From positions 124,001-188,000 of the forward strand of contig WQZN01000002.1 in assembly GCA_009780695.1 (NCBI GenBank): DNA of 64,000 nt, in the 5' to 3' direction. A program made the position numbers and the translations under genes. The stretch comes from Microbacteriaceae bacterium. GTDB taxonomy: Bacteria > Actinomycetota > Actinomycetes > Actinomycetales > Microbacteriaceae. Under the pieces are notes generated by a model that worked only from the letters and a program-made list of their open reading frames with translations, was not told the DNA's origin and ran no database searches. Shown piece by piece: positions 8,892-18,659 of this stretch. Numbering within the stretch: the stretch's first letter is position 1; every line of letters begins with the position of its first letter.

Positions 8892-10256
8892 GTGCCGCAG
8901 CAGTTCCTCCTGCCCGATCTCGGCGAGGGCCTCACCGAGGCCGAGGTCACGGCATGGCTCGTGCAGCCCGGCGACGCGGTCGCCGTGGACCAGCCCGTCG
9001 TCGAGGTCGAGTCGGCGAAGTCGATCGTCGAGCTGCCGTCGCCGTTCGCCGGCACGGTCGGCGAGCTGTGCGCGCAGGTCGGCGAGGTCGTGCACGCCGG
9101 GCAGCCGCTGCTCGCGCTCGTCGGCGCGGACGAGCGGGTCGCCGAGACGGCTGACGCCGAGGTCGGCGGGGATGCCGGGGATGTCGCAGACCCGGCCGCC
9201 GGCGGAGCGGTGCTCGTCGGCTACGGAGCGCGCGAAGCCGCCCCGCGGCGCTCGCACGCGAACGAGGGCCGCTTCGGGCGGGGTCGCTCGGCGACGGCCG
9301 CGCCGGCTGAGCCGCGTGAGCCGGCCGTGCCGCCGCGGTCATCCGAACCGGCCGGCGGCGGCACGCAGCTCATCGACCCGGACCGCCGCTCGCGCGTGGT
9401 CTCGCCGGTCGTGCGGAAGATCGCGCGCGACGCGGGCTTCGAGGCGAGCAGCATCGCCGGCTCGGGGCCCGACGGCCTCGTCGTGAAGGCCGACGTCGAG
9501 CGGGCGATCGCGGAGCTGAACGCCGCCGCGGCGCCGGCGCCGCAGGCAGCCGGGCCCGCGCGCGTGACGGACGCCGCCGACCTGCGCATCCCCATCACGG
9601 GGATCCGCCAGATCATCGGCACGCGGCTCATGCGCTCGCGGCAGACGATCCCCGAGGCGACGATCTGGCTCGAGGCGGATGCCACGCCGCTGCTCGCCGC
9701 GAAGCAGCGGCTGCAGGCGGCGACGGGGCAGCGCTACGGCCTCACCGCCCTGCTCGCGCGCTTCGTCGTCGCGGGCCTGAAGCGCTACCCGGCCCTGAAC
9801 TCGTCGGTCGACGACGACGCGAACGTCATCGTGCAGCACGCCGCGGTCAACCTCGGCATCGCCGCCCAGACCCCGCGCGGGCTCATGGTGCCGGTCGTGC
9901 ACGGGGCGCAGGGCCTCGGCACGGGCGAGCTGCGCGACCGGGTCGCCGCGCTCACCGAACGCGCGCAGGTCGGCGACTTCCCGCCCGCCGAGCTGACGGG
10001 CGGCACCTTCACGCTCGACAACTACGGCGTCTTCGGCATCGACGGCGGCGCGCCCATCATCAACCCGCCCGAGGCGGCGATCCTCGGCGTGGGGCGGCTC
10101 GTCGAGCGGCCCTGGGTCGTCGACGGGCAGCTCGTGGTGCGCACGGTGCTCACGCTCACCCTCGTCTTCGACCACCGCGTGTGCGACGGCGACGTGGCCT
10201 CCGGCTTCCTCACCTGGGTCGCCGGCTGCATCGAAGAGCCGTTGCTCGCGCTGTGA
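8892..10256 (+). CDS. bkdC: branched-chain 2-oxoacid dehydrogenase E2 (dihydrolipoamide acyltransferase)
   Basis: Transfers the acyl group from E1 to CoA through a lipoyl arm. Domain order: one lipoyl domain (about 1-80, with the lipoylated Lys43 in VESAKSIVE), a linker, an E3-binding domain (about 160-200), and the catalytic acyltransferase domain ending with the DHRVCDG active-site motif near 427. The GTG at 8892 is used here (454 residues). An in-frame GTG at 8883 overlapping the E1-beta stop would add three residues and cannot be ruled out. No E3 (dihydrolipoamide dehydrogenase) gene lies nearby, so the general cellular E3 must be shared. Confidence 0.9.
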   Translation: MPQQFLLPDLGEGLTEAEVTAWLVQPGDAVAVDQPVVEVESAKSIVELPSPFAGTVGELCAQVGEVVHAGQPLLALVGADERVAETADAEVGGDAGDVADPAAGGAVLVGYGAREAAPRRSHANEGRFGRGRSATAAPAEPREPAVPPRSSEPAGGGTQLIDPDRRSRVVSPVVRKIARDAGFEASSIAGSGPDGLVVKADVERAIAELNAAAAPAPQAAGPARVTDAADLRIPITGIRQIIGTRLMRSRQTIPEATIWLEADATPLLAAKQRLQAATGQRYGLTALLARFVVAGLKRYPALNSSVDDDANVIVQHAAVNLGIAAQTPRGLMVPVVHGAQGLGTGELRDRVAALTERAQVGDFPPAELTGGTFTLDNYGVFGIDGGAPIINPPEAAILGVGRLVERPWVVDGQLVVRTVLTLTLVFDHRVCDGDVASGFLTWVAGCIEEPLLAL

Positions 10257-10282
10257 ATCAGGTGAACCCGGAAGGAAGGCCG

Positions 10283-11782
10283 ATGGTCCGCGAGATCAGC
10301 CACTTCGTCGGCGGGGCGGCCCGTGCGGGCGCCTCGGGCCGCTTCGGCGACGTCTTCGACCCGAGCACGGGCGAGGTGCAGGCGCAGGTGCCGCTCGCCT
10401 CGCGCGCCGAGGTCGAGGCCGCGATCGCGAACGCGCAGGACGCGCAGCCCGCGTGGGCCGCGTGGAACCCGCAGCGCCGGGCGCGCGTGCTGCTCAAGTT
10501 CCTCGACCTGGTCGCGCGCGACACCGAGCCGCTCGCCCGGCTGCTGTCGTCCGAGCACGGCAAGACGGTCGCGGACGCGCGCGCCGACATCCAGCGGGGT
10601 GTCGAGGTCGTCGAGTTCGCGGCGGGCGCGCCGCACCTGCTCAAGGGCGAGTACTCGGCGGGCGTCGGCACGGGCATCGACGTCTACTCGATGCGCCAGC
10701 CGCTCGGCGTGGTCGCGGGCATCACGCCGTTCAACTTCCCGGCGATGATCCCGCTGTGGAAGATGGGGCCCGCGCTCGCCGCGGGCAACGCGTTCATCCT
10801 GAAGCCGTCGGAGCGCGACCCCTCCGTGCCGGTGCGTCTCGCCGAGCTGTTCCTCGAGGCGGGGCTGCCGGCCGGCGTTCTCAACGTCGTCCACGGCGAC
10901 AAGGAAGCCGTCGACACGCTGCTCGACGACGACCGCGTGAAGGCGATCGGCTTCGTCGGCTCGACCCCGATCGCGCAGTACATCTACGCGACCGCCGCCG
11001 CCAACGGCAAGCGCGCGCAGTGCTTCGGCGGGGCGAAGAACCACCTGATCGTCATGCCCGACGCCGACCTCGACGAGGTCGCCGACGCACTCATCGGCTC
11101 GGGCTACGGCTCGGCGGGCGAGCGCTGCATGGCGATCTCGGTCGCGGTGCCGGTGGGCGAGGCGACGGCGGATGCCCTGGCCGAGAAGTTGGTTGAACGG
11201 GTCGCGAAGCTCAGGGTCGGCCCATCGCTCGACGACACGGTCGACTACGGGCCGCTGGTGAACGCGGCGGCGGTCGAGCGGGTCACGCGGGCCATCGCGC
11301 AGGGCGTCGCCGACGGCGCCGAGCTGCTCGCCGACGGCCGGGGCCTCACGGTGCCCGGCCATGAGCACGGCTTCTACCTCGGCCCGACGCTGTTCGACCG
11401 GGTCACGCCCGAGATGGACCTGTACCGCGACGAGATCTTCGGCCCCGTGCTCATCATCGTGCGCGCCGACGACTACGAGGCCGCGCTGCGGCTTCCCTCC
11501 GAGCACGCCTACGGCAACGGCGTGGCGATCTTCACCCGCGACGGCGACACCGCGCGCGACTTCGCCGCCCACGTGAACACGGGCATGGTCGGCATCAACG
11601 TGCCGATCCCGGTGCCGATCGCATATCACACGTTCGGAGGCTGGAAGCAGTCGGGTTTCGGCGACCTGAACCAGCACGGGCCCGACGCGTTCCGGTTCTA
11701 CACGAAGACCAAGACGGTGACCTCGCGCTGGCCCTCGGGGGTCAGGGAAGAGGCCAGCTTCGTCATCCCGACGATGGAGTGA
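10283..11782 (+). CDS. mmsA: methylmalonate-semialdehyde dehydrogenase (CoA-acylating)
   Basis: Converts methylmalonate semialdehyde plus CoA to propionyl-CoA, the final step of valine breakdown. At 499 residues it is full length. It shows GITPFNFPAMIPLW typical of MmsA, the nucleophile Cys282 in GSAGERCMAIS, and the MVGINVPIPVP C-terminal stretch that separates this group from other aldehyde dehydrogenases. The ATG at 10283 follows GGAAGG. It lies 26 nt after the E2 gene and 8 nt before the acyl-CoA dehydrogenase, so it belongs to the same operon. Confidence 0.93.
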   Translation: MVREISHFVGGAARAGASGRFGDVFDPSTGEVQAQVPLASRAEVEAAIANAQDAQPAWAAWNPQRRARVLLKFLDLVARDTEPLARLLSSEHGKTVADARADIQRGVEVVEFAAGAPHLLKGEYSAGVGTGIDVYSMRQPLGVVAGITPFNFPAMIPLWKMGPALAAGNAFILKPSERDPSVPVRLAELFLEAGLPAGVLNVVHGDKEAVDTLLDDDRVKAIGFVGSTPIAQYIYATAAANGKRAQCFGGAKNHLIVMPDADLDEVADALIGSGYGSAGERCMAISVAVPVGEATADALAEKLVERVAKLRVGPSLDDTVDYGPLVNAAAVERVTRAIAQGVADGAELLADGRGLTVPGHEHGFYLGPTLFDRVTPEMDLYRDEIFGPVLIIVRADDYEAALRLPSEHAYGNGVAIFTRDGDTARDFAAHVNTGMVGINVPIPVPIAYHTFGGWKQSGFGDLNQHGPDAFRFYTKTKTVTSRWPSGVREEASFVIPTME

Positions 11783-11790
11783 GGGGCCCA

Positions 11791-12930
11791 ATGGATGCCC
11801 TGACCGGCGAGCAGCGCGCGATCGTCGCCGCCGTCCGCGAGTTCGCGGAGGCCGAGCTCGCGCCGAACGCGCTCGAGTGGGACCGCACCGGTTTCTTCCC
11901 GGTCGACGCGCTGCGCAAGGCCGGCGAGCTCGGACTCGGCGGCGTCTACGTGCGCGACGGCTACGGGGCCGGTCTCAGCCGCCTCGACGCGACCTATGTC
12001 TTCGAGGCGCTCGCCCGCGCCGACCCGACGATCGCGGCCTACATGTCGATCCAGAACATGGTCGCGTGGATGATCGACCGCTACGGCGACGACGAGCTGC
12101 GGGCGCGCTGGCTGCCGGGCCTCGCCTCGTTCGAGCTGCGCGCGAGCTACTGCCTCACCGAGGCGGAGGCCGGGTCGGATGCCGCGTCCCTGCGCACTCG
12201 CGCGGTCACCGACGGCGACGACTACGTCATCACCGGCGAGAAGCAGTTCATCTCGGGCGCGGGCTCGTCCGACGTCTACGTCGTCATGGCGCGCACGGGC
12301 GAGCCGGGGCCCAAGGGCATCACCGCGATCGCGGTGCCGGGCACGGCATCCGGCCTGGAATTCGGGCCCGAGGAGAAGAAGATGGGCTGGCACGCGCAGC
12401 CGACCCGCCGCGTGACCTTCGACGGCGTGCGCGTGCCGCGCGCGAACCGGCTCGGCGTCGAGGGCGAGGGCTTCGCGATCGCCATGGTGGGGCTCAACGG
12501 CGGCCGTGTCAACATCGGCGCGTGCTCGCTCGGCGGCGCGCAGTGGGCGTTCGAGAGGACGGTCGCCTACCTGAAGCAGCGGCGCGCCTTCGGCGAGCCG
12601 CTCGCCACGCAGGAGGTGCTCGTCTTCCGCCTCGCCGACATGCGCACCAGGCTCGAGGCGGCGCGCGGGCTGCTGCAGCGCGCGGCGGCTGCGCTCGATG
12701 CGGGCGACGCCGACGCGGTCGAGCTGTGCGCGATGGCGAAGCGCTTCGCGACGGATGCCGGCTTCGAGGTCGCGAACCAGGCGTTGCAGCTCCACGGCGG
12801 CTACGGATATCTGAGCGACTATGGCATCGAGAAGGTCGTGCGCGACCTGCGCGTGCATCAGATCCTCGAAGGGACCAACGAGATCATGAGCCTCATCGTC
12901 GGACGATCGATCATCCGGAACGGCCGATGA
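11791..12930 (+). CDS. acyl-CoA dehydrogenase, probably isobutyryl-CoA / 2-methylbutyryl-CoA type
   Basis: A flavin enzyme introducing the alpha,beta double bond into branched acyl-CoA from valine or isoleucine. The 379 residues form a standard three-domain acyl-CoA dehydrogenase. The FAD/substrate motif SYCLTEAEAGSDA lies near residue 120 and the catalytic Glu360 is in QILEGTNEIM, the position used by short branched-chain enzymes. The ATG at 11791 follows GAGGGGCC. The neighbours (mmsA, 3-hydroxyisobutyryl-CoA hydrolase, mmsB) make isobutyryl-CoA the best guess. The stop overlaps the next start (ATGA). Confidence 0.87.
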   Translation: MDALTGEQRAIVAAVREFAEAELAPNALEWDRTGFFPVDALRKAGELGLGGVYVRDGYGAGLSRLDATYVFEALARADPTIAAYMSIQNMVAWMIDRYGDDELRARWLPGLASFELRASYCLTEAEAGSDAASLRTRAVTDGDDYVITGEKQFISGAGSSDVYVVMARTGEPGPKGITAIAVPGTASGLEFGPEEKKMGWHAQPTRRVTFDGVRVPRANRLGVEGEGFAIAMVGLNGGRVNIGACSLGGAQWAFERTVAYLKQRRAFGEPLATQEVLVFRLADMRTRLEAARGLLQRAAAALDAGDADAVELCAMAKRFATDAGFEVANQALQLHGGYGYLSDYGIEKVVRDLRVHQILEGTNEIMSLIVGRSIIRNGR

Positions 12931-14105
12931 GCGCCGAGCCCGCGGCTGTGCCGCCTGCTGAACCGATGGCCCCGGTCGAGACGATGGCCCCGGTCGAGTT
13001 CGCACGGCGCGGAGGCGTCGCCGAGATCATCCTCAACCGGCCGCGCGCGATCAACGCGCTCACCCACGAGATGGTCACGGCCATCGGCGCCGCGCTGCAT
13101 TCCTGGGCCGACGACGACACCGTGCGCACCGTGCTGCTGACGGGTCGCGGCGACCGCGGGCTGTGCGCGGGCGGCGACGTCGTCGGTCTGTACTACGACG
13201 TGCGGGACGGCGACGGCTCGGCATCCGCCGCGTTCTGGGCCGAGGAGTACGAGCTGAACGCGTACATCGCGCGCTACCCGAAGCCCTTCGTCGCGCTCAT
13301 GGACGGCGTGACGCTCGGGGGCGGAGTCGGGCTGGCGGGCCACGCGGCGATCCGGGTCGTGACCGAGCGCTCGAAGGTCGGCATGCCCGAGACCGCGATC
13401 GGCTTCGTGCCCGACGTGGGCGGCACCTGGCTGCTCTCGCATGCCCCGGGCGAGCTCGGAACCTACCTGGGTCTCACAGCGCTGCCGGCCGGCCCGGCCG
13501 ACGCGATCCTCACGGGCTTCGCCGACCACTTCGTGCCGAGCGAGCGGCTCGGTGAGCTGGTTGAGGCGCTCGCAGCTGCGGGGGATGCCGCCGCCATGGT
13601 CGCCCGGCCGGAGAGGTCTGAGACGGCACAGGTGGCGGAGACCGAGATCGCTGGAGTGGCGGCGGCCGGAGCCGCGCCTAAGCCCGGCGATGCCTCCGCC
13701 GTGGTCGCGCGCTTCGCCGAGTCCCCGCCGCCGGGGCGCCTCGCCGCCGACCGCAGCTGGATCGATGCGGCGTTCTCGGCGCCGACGGTCGCCGAGATCG
13801 TGGTGCGCCTGCGCGGCGACGCGGCGAACTCCCGCGCGCTCGAGACCGCCGAGCTGCTCGAGCGGCTCTCGCCGACCGCCGTGTCGGTGACGCTCGAGGC
13901 CCTGCGGAGGGCCGCGCGGCTGCCGAGCCTCGAGGCGGCCCTCGCGCAGGAGCTCGTCGTCTCGGTGCACGCGCTGTCGTCGCACGACTTCATGGAGGGC
14001 ATCCGCGCGCAGGTCATCGACAAGGACCGCACGCCGCATTGGCAGCCGGTCGCGCTCGACGACGTCGACCCGGCGGACGTCGCCGCCTACTTCGGGAACG
14101 AGTGA
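12927..14105 (+). CDS. 3-hydroxyisobutyryl-CoA hydrolase (crotonase superfamily)
   Basis: Frees 3-hydroxyisobutyrate from its CoA ester in valine breakdown. The 392 residues contain a crotonase fold (GDRGLCAGGDV near residue 75; LMDGVTLGGGVGLAG near 125) plus the long C-terminal part that marks HIBCH. The active-site acids are in MPETAIGF and PDVGGTW, both typical of the hydrolase rather than hydratases. The first 30 or so residues carry a Pro/Ala-rich MAPVE-type duplication, so a later ATG (12966 or 12984) may be the true start. An Ala-rich insertion sits near residues 230-265. Its place between acyl-CoA dehydrogenase and mmsB fits the pathway order exactly. Confidence 0.87.
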   Translation: MSAEPAAVPPAEPMAPVETMAPVEFARRGGVAEIILNRPRAINALTHEMVTAIGAALHSWADDDTVRTVLLTGRGDRGLCAGGDVVGLYYDVRDGDGSASAAFWAEEYELNAYIARYPKPFVALMDGVTLGGGVGLAGHAAIRVVTERSKVGMPETAIGFVPDVGGTWLLSHAPGELGTYLGLTALPAGPADAILTGFADHFVPSERLGELVEALAAAGDAAAMVARPERSETAQVAETEIAGVAAAGAAPKPGDASAVVARFAESPPPGRLAADRSWIDAAFSAPTVAEIVVRLRGDAANSRALETAELLERLSPTAVSVTLEALRRAARLPSLEAALAQELVVSVHALSSHDFMEGIRAQVIDKDRTPHWQPVALDDVDPADVAAYFGNE

Positions 14106-14133
14106 GATCCGGGAGCGAGGGAGAGGACCGCGC

Positions 14134-15060
14134 ATGGACATCGCATTCATCGGCCTCGGGCACATGGGCGGCCCGATGGCCGTGAACCTCGTGACGGCCG
14201 GTCATCGGGTGACGGGCTTCGACCTCGTGTCGGCCCTCAACGAGGCGGCCGCGGCGCACGGGGTGGTGATCGCCGAGTCGGCCGCGGCGGCCGCACGCGA
14301 CGTCGACATCGTGATCACGATGCTGCAGCAGGGCCAGCACGTCATCGACGCCTATCAGGGCAGCCCGGGGATGCCCGGCCTGCTGGCGTCCGCCCGGGCC
14401 GGCACCCTGTTCATCGACTCGTCGACCATCGCGGTCGCCGATGCGCGGGCGGTGCACGGCCTCGCGCAGGGCGCGGGGTTCCGCTCGCTCGACGCGCCGG
14501 TCTCGGGCGGCGTCATGGGCGCCGAGGCGGGAACGCTCGCGTTCATGGTCGGCGGTTCCGACGAGGACTTCGCCACCGCCGAGCCCGTGCTGCAGGTGAT
14601 GGGGCGTCGCATCGTGCACTGCGGCGGCCCCGGTCTCGGCCAGGCGGCGAAGGTGTGCAACAACCTGATCCTCGGCATCTCGATGATCGGGGTCAGCGAG
14701 GCCTTCGTGCTCGGCGAACGGCTCGGCCTCGCGCACCAGGCGCTGTTCGACGTCGCCTCGAACGCCTCGGGGCAGTGCTGGGCGCTCACGACGAACTGCC
14801 CGGTGCCGGGGCCGGTGTCGGCGAGCCCGGCGAACAACGACTATCGGCCGGGGTTCTCGGGCGCCCTCATGGCGAAGGACCTCGGGCTCGCGGAGCACGC
14901 CATCGTCGACGCCGGCATCCACGCCGAGCTCGGGTTGCTCGCGGCCGCGGTGTACCGCCGTTTCGCGGCCGAGGGTGGCGGGGGCCTCGACTTCTCGGCG
15001 ATCATCGAGGACATCCGGGCGCACAGCGGCGCACCGGGGGAGAGCGAGGCGATGGCGTGA
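14134..15060 (+). CDS. mmsB: 3-hydroxyisobutyrate dehydrogenase
   Basis: NAD-dependent oxidation of 3-hydroxyisobutyrate to methylmalonate semialdehyde, the substrate of MmsA. The 308 residues begin with the Rossmann motif [12 protein letters not shown], followed by the substrate-binding [16 protein letters not shown] (about residue 122) and the catalytic Lys in GQAAKVCNN (about 172). A GAGGGAGAGG stretch upstream serves as ribosome site. The gene follows the hydrolase by 28 nt and its stop overlaps the GTG of the next gene. Confidence 0.92.
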   Translation: MDIAFIGLGHMGGPMAVNLVTAGHRVTGFDLVSALNEAAAAHGVVIAESAAAAARDVDIVITMLQQGQHVIDAYQGSPGMPGLLASARAGTLFIDSSTIAVADARAVHGLAQGAGFRSLDAPVSGGVMGAEAGTLAFMVGGSDEDFATAEPVLQVMGRRIVHCGGPGLGQAAKVCNNLILGISMIGVSEAFVLGERLGLAHQALFDVASNASGQCWALTTNCPVPGPVSASPANNDYRPGFSGALMAKDLGLAEHAIVDAGIHAELGLLAAAVYRRFAAEGGGGLDFSAIIEDIRAHSGAPGESEAMA

Positions 15061-15833
15061 GCGAATTCGAGACGATCCTGGTGCGACGCGAGGGGCGCGT
15101 CGGCGTCATCACGCTGAACCGGCCCGAGGCGCTGAACGCGCTCAACTCGACCGTGATGCGCGAGGTCGTGGAGGCTGCAAGCGAGTTCGACCGCGACGAG
15201 GGCATCGGCGCGATCGTGCTCACCGGCACCGGGCGCGCGTTCGCGGCGGGGGCCGACATCGCCGAGATGGCGGGGTTGGGCTTCCGCGAGGTGAACGTCG
15301 GCGACCTCTTCGGCGGCTGGGCCGATTTCGCACGGCTGCGCACGCCGCGCATCGCGGCGGTGAACGGCTACGCGCTCGGCGGCGGCTGCGAGCTGGCGAT
15401 GATGTGCGACTTCATCCTCGCCGCCGACACCGCGAAGTTCGGCCAGCCCGAGATCAACCTCGGGGTCATCCCGGGCATGGGCGGTTCGCAGCGCCTGACG
15501 CGCGCGATCGGCAAGGCGAAGGCCATGGAGCTGATCCTGACGGGCCGCATGATGGATGCCGCGGAAGCCGAGCGTTCCGGGCTCGTGGCGCGTGTCATCC
15601 CCGGCGCAGAACTGCTCGACGACGCGCTCGCGACCGCGGCGGTCATCGCCGGGAAGTCGCTGCCGGCGGTCTATGCCGCGAAGGAGGCCGTCGACGTCGC
15701 GTTCGAGACGGTGCTGGCCGAGGGCATCCGCTTCGAGAAGCGCGCCTTCCAGAGCATGTTCGCGCTGCGCGACCAGAAGGAGGGCATGGCCGCCTTCCTC
15801 GAGAAGCGCACGCCGGACTTCAGCCACGACTGA
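15057..15833 (+). CDS. enoyl-CoA hydratase
   Basis: Adds water across the 2-enoyl-CoA bond, here probably methacrylyl-CoA or tiglyl-CoA. At 258 residues it is a standard crotonase: oxyanion-hole [13 protein letters not shown] (about residues 60-72) and both catalytic glutamates, in [11 protein letters not shown] and [11 protein letters not shown]. The GTG start overlaps the mmsB stop by 4 nt (GTGA), so translation is coupled. A 119-bp gap follows before the SDR gene; it is relatively A-rich and shows no ORF. Confidence 0.9.
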   Translation: MSEFETILVRREGRVGVITLNRPEALNALNSTVMREVVEAASEFDRDEGIGAIVLTGTGRAFAAGADIAEMAGLGFREVNVGDLFGGWADFARLRTPRIAAVNGYALGGGCELAMMCDFILAADTAKFGQPEINLGVIPGMGGSQRLTRAIGKAKAMELILTGRMMDAAEAERSGLVARVIPGAELLDDALATAAVIAGKSLPAVYAAKEAVDVAFETVLAEGIRFEKRAFQSMFALRDQKEGMAAFLEKRTPDFSHD

Positions 15834-15952
15834 GGCATCGCGGCTGAGTTGCCGCATCAGCAGAACAGCGCAACAGAACAACGGCGAAACAGTGCAGCAG
15901 CAAGAGGGCGACGGAGTCACAGGGCGTAGGGCACAGGAACACGGAGGAAGCA

Positions 15953-16714
15953 ATGGATCTCTCACACTCATCGGCGCTCGTGACGGGCGCGGCATCAGGG
16001 CTGGGTGCGGCGACGGTCGCCGAGCTCGCCGGGCGCGGCGTGCACGTCGTCGGGCTCGACCTGGCCGCCGGCATCGAGAAGATGGGCGACGCGGCCGTGC
16101 CGGGCGTCGACTACGTCGGGGCGGATGTCACGAGCGAGGGCGACGTGACGAACGCCCTCGCGCGCCTTGACGGCGCTCCGCCGCTGCGGCTCGCGGTGAA
16201 CTGCGCCGGCATCGCGCCCGCCAAGCGGGTGCTGTCGTCGCAGGGCCCGCACCCGCTCGACCTGTTCCGCCGCACCATCGAGGTGAACCTCGTGGGCACC
16301 TTCAACGTGCTGCGCCTCGCGGCCGCGCGCCTGGCCGAGACCGAACCGGACGCCGAAGGCCAGCGCGGCCTGATCGTGAACACCGCATCGGTCGCGGCCT
16401 ACGAGGGCCAGATCGGTCAGGCCGCCTACGCGGCGTCGAAGGGCGGCGTTGTCGGCCTCACGATCACGGCGGCGCGCGACCTGGCGCGCAACGGCATCCG
16501 GGTCTGCACCATCGCGCCGGGCATCGTCGACACGCCCATGCTCGCGGGTCTGGGCGACGAGGTGCGCGACTCGCTCGCGGCCGGGGTGCCGTTCCCGAAG
16601 CGGCTCGCCCGGCCGCGCGAGTACGCCCAGCTCGTGATGATGCTGGCGCAGCACGACTACCTGAACGGAGAGACCATCCGCATGGATGCCGCACTGAGGA
16701 TGCCCCCGCAATGA
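15953..16714 (+). CDS. short-chain dehydrogenase, probable 3-hydroxy-2-methylbutyryl-CoA (3-hydroxyacyl-CoA) dehydrogenase
   Basis: NAD(H)-dependent oxidation of a 3-hydroxyacyl-CoA. The 253 residues carry the SDR cofactor motif TGAASGLG (residues 10-17), NCAGIAPA, and the catalytic Ser in [10 protein letters not shown] with YAASK. The [20 protein letters not shown] pattern is that of the HSD17B10-like dehydrogenases acting on 2-methyl-3-hydroxybutyryl-CoA in isoleucine breakdown. The ATG follows a strong GGAGGAAG site. The stop overlaps the thiolase start by 4 nt, pairing dehydrogenation with thiolysis. Confidence 0.85.
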   Translation: MDLSHSSALVTGAASGLGAATVAELAGRGVHVVGLDLAAGIEKMGDAAVPGVDYVGADVTSEGDVTNALARLDGAPPLRLAVNCAGIAPAKRVLSSQGPHPLDLFRRTIEVNLVGTFNVLRLAAARLAETEPDAEGQRGLIVNTASVAAYEGQIGQAAYAASKGGVVGLTITAARDLARNGIRVCTIAPGIVDTPMLAGLGDEVRDSLAAGVPFPKRLARPREYAQLVMMLAQHDYLNGETIRMDAALRMPPQ

Positions 16715-17910
16715 GCGCCGACCAGCCCACCTCCGTCATCGTCGACGGGGCCCGCACGCCGATCGGGAAGTTCCTCGGCGGCCTGTCGAGCATGACCGCC
16801 GCACAGCTCGGCGGGGTCGCGATCCGTGCGGCGCTCGAGCGGGCGGGCGTGGCGCCGGCCGCCATCGAATACGTGCTCATGGGCCAGGTGCTCACCGCGG
16901 GCGCAGGGCAGCTGCCGGCCCGCCAGGCGGCCGTGGCGGCGGGCATCCCGATGGATGTCCCGGCCATGACGGTCGGCAAGGTGTGTCTCTCGGGCCTCCA
17001 GTCGATCATCCTCGCGGACCAGTTCATCCGGTCGGGCGATCTCCACACGATCGTCGCCGGTGGCCAGGAATCGATGTCGCAGGCGCCGCACCTGCTGCGC
17101 GGCTCGCGCACCGGCTTCAAGTTCGGCTCGGTGTCGATGGCCGACCACATGGCGCTCGACGGTCTCGAGGACGCCTTTGAGGGCATCGCGATGGGGCTGC
17201 TCACCGAGAACCACAACCTGAAGCAGCCCATCGGCCGCGCGGCCCAGGATGACTTCGCGGCCGCGTCGCATGCGCGGGCGGCCGCGGCATGGCAGGCGGG
17301 GCGGTTCGACGCGGAGGTCGTGCCGGTCGAGGTCCCTGCCCGCAAGGGCACCCCGGTGGTCGTGGCGCAGGACGAGGGCATCCGCCCGGACAGCACCGCC
17401 GAGGCTCTTGCGCGGCTCGCGCCCGCGTTCAGCCCCGAGGGCACGGTGACCGCGGGCAACTCCTCGCAGATCAGCGATGGTGCTGCGGCGGTGGTCGTCA
17501 TGAGCCGGGCGAAGGCGGAGGCCGAGGGCCTGTCGTGGCTCGCCGAGGTCGGAGCGCACGGCATGGTCGCGGGCCCCGACAACTCGCTGCAGCACCAGCC
17601 GGCGAACGCGATCGCGCGGGCCTGCGAGCGCGAGGGCATCACTCCGGCGGATCTCGACCTGATCGAGATCAACGAGGCCTTCGCCGCGGTCGGCATCGCT
17701 TCGGCGACGAAGCTCGGCGTCAGTCTCGACCGGGTGAACGTCGACGGGGGAGCGATTGCGCTGGGGCATCCGATCGGGATGTCGGGCGCCCGTCTCGCCC
17801 TGCACCTCGCGAAGGAGCTCGAGCGCCGCGGTGGCGGCATCGGTGCCGTCGGCCTGTGCGGCGGCGGCGGCCAGGGCGACGCGCTGATCATCAGGGTTCC
17901 GCGTCGGTAA
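16711..17910 (+). CDS. acetyl-CoA C-acyltransferase (thiolase)
   Basis: Cleaves 3-oxoacyl-CoA with CoA; in this context probably 2-methylacetoacetyl-CoA to acetyl- and propionyl-CoA. The 399 residues are full length, with nucleophile Cys92 in [27 protein letters not shown] (Met where Ala is common) and the second active-site Cys in [10 protein letters not shown]. It is the last gene of the long rightward operon. Directly after it lies a decayed second copy of its last 84 bp. A biosynthetic role (PHB-type) is possible from sequence alone. Confidence 0.88.
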   Translation: MSADQPTSVIVDGARTPIGKFLGGLSSMTAAQLGGVAIRAALERAGVAPAAIEYVLMGQVLTAGAGQLPARQAAVAAGIPMDVPAMTVGKVCLSGLQSIILADQFIRSGDLHTIVAGGQESMSQAPHLLRGSRTGFKFGSVSMADHMALDGLEDAFEGIAMGLLTENHNLKQPIGRAAQDDFAAASHARAAAAWQAGRFDAEVVPVEVPARKGTPVVVAQDEGIRPDSTAEALARLAPAFSPEGTVTAGNSSQISDGAAAVVVMSRAKAEAEGLSWLAEVGAHGMVAGPDNSLQHQPANAIARACEREGITPADLDLIEINEAFAAVGIASATKLGVSLDRVNVDGGAIALGHPIGMSGARLALHLAKELERRGGGIGAVGLCGGGGQGDALIIRVPRR

Positions 17911-17917
17911 GCGGCCC

Positions 17918-18001
17918 TGTGGTGGCGGTATCGGCGTTGTCGGCCCGCGTAGAACCGGTGGCCAGAGTGACACGCTGATCATCACGGTTCCCCGTCGACA
18001 A
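17918..18001 (+). pseudogene. decayed duplicate of the thiolase 3' end
   Basis: These 84 bp align without gaps to the last 84 bp of the thiolase gene (17827-17910). In the matching frame the remnant reads CGGGIGVVGP...DTLIITVPRRQ against the gene's [10 protein letters not shown]...[10 protein letters not shown]. Most differences are transitions and the stop codon has become CAA. Nothing further upstream is duplicated, so only this tail survives, 7 nt after the intact copy. It is best read as the scar of a tandem duplication or recombination. Confidence 0.75.
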
Positions 18002-18034
18002 ATTGCTGCGCGATCACCTCGATACCCTGACGCT

Positions 18035-18511
18035 GTGACAGAGGCGGCTTTCGCGCGGTTCTGGGCCGCGGCCCGTGCTGCCGAACCGCGGCTGTCGCCG
18101 CAGCCGGCGCCGGCCTGGGCGTTCGGGGCCGACCCAGGGCAGGCCGACGAGTTGCTGGGACTGGTACTGGCAGGCATCAAGACGGCGACCTCTTCATTGC
18201 TGCGGGAGTACGCGGCGGCCGGTGAGAAGCTGCCGCAGGCCGGAGACCTCAGCATCCTGCTGGATGGCGCCGGTAGCCCACGTGCGGTGATCGAGACGAC
18301 CGACGTCACGGTCGTCCGATTCGGCGAGGTCGACGCGGAGCACGCCCGTGCGGAGGGCGAAGACGACCGGACGCTCGAGTCGTGGAGGCGGGAGCACGAG
18401 CGATTCTGGCGCCGGAAGTCTCGAAATGAGAGTGGCTTCGCTCCGGACCTGCCTGTCGTGTGCGAGCGATTCGACCTCGTGTATGCCGCGCCGACCCCGC
18501 TCTCGGAGTAG
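18035..18511 (+). CDS. ASCH-domain protein
   Basis: A small cytoplasmic protein of 158 residues with an ASCH (PUA-like, RNA/nucleotide-binding) fold. Recognisable parts are the GIKTATSSLLREY segment near residue 48, the DVTVVRFGEVDAEHAR strand-helix near 90 and the SWRREHERFW helix near 120. The exact role is unknown; several ASCH proteins act on modified nucleosides. The GTG start lies 6 nt after a TACCCT -10 hexamer and has no Shine-Dalgarno, so the mRNA is probably leaderless. After it, 18512-18659 holds no feature that I can see. Confidence 0.8.
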   Translation: MTEAAFARFWAAARAAEPRLSPQPAPAWAFGADPGQADELLGLVLAGIKTATSSLLREYAAAGEKLPQAGDLSILLDGAGSPRAVIETTDVTVVRFGEVDAEHARAEGEDDRTLESWRREHERFWRRKSRNESGFAPDLPVVCERFDLVYAAPTPLSE

Positions 18512-18659
18512 TAGCAGCAGCGAGCCTTGCCGAGGTCGTGCGGCTGAACGTCGCGCCGCGGCCCTCGCAGCGTGTGAAGGACGGTGGTGTGTGAGGAGCC
18601 GCGATGCTTGACGAGCAGCGGCGCTCGAGGGCGAACGCGCCCGGCGGTGGGTCTTTCGC

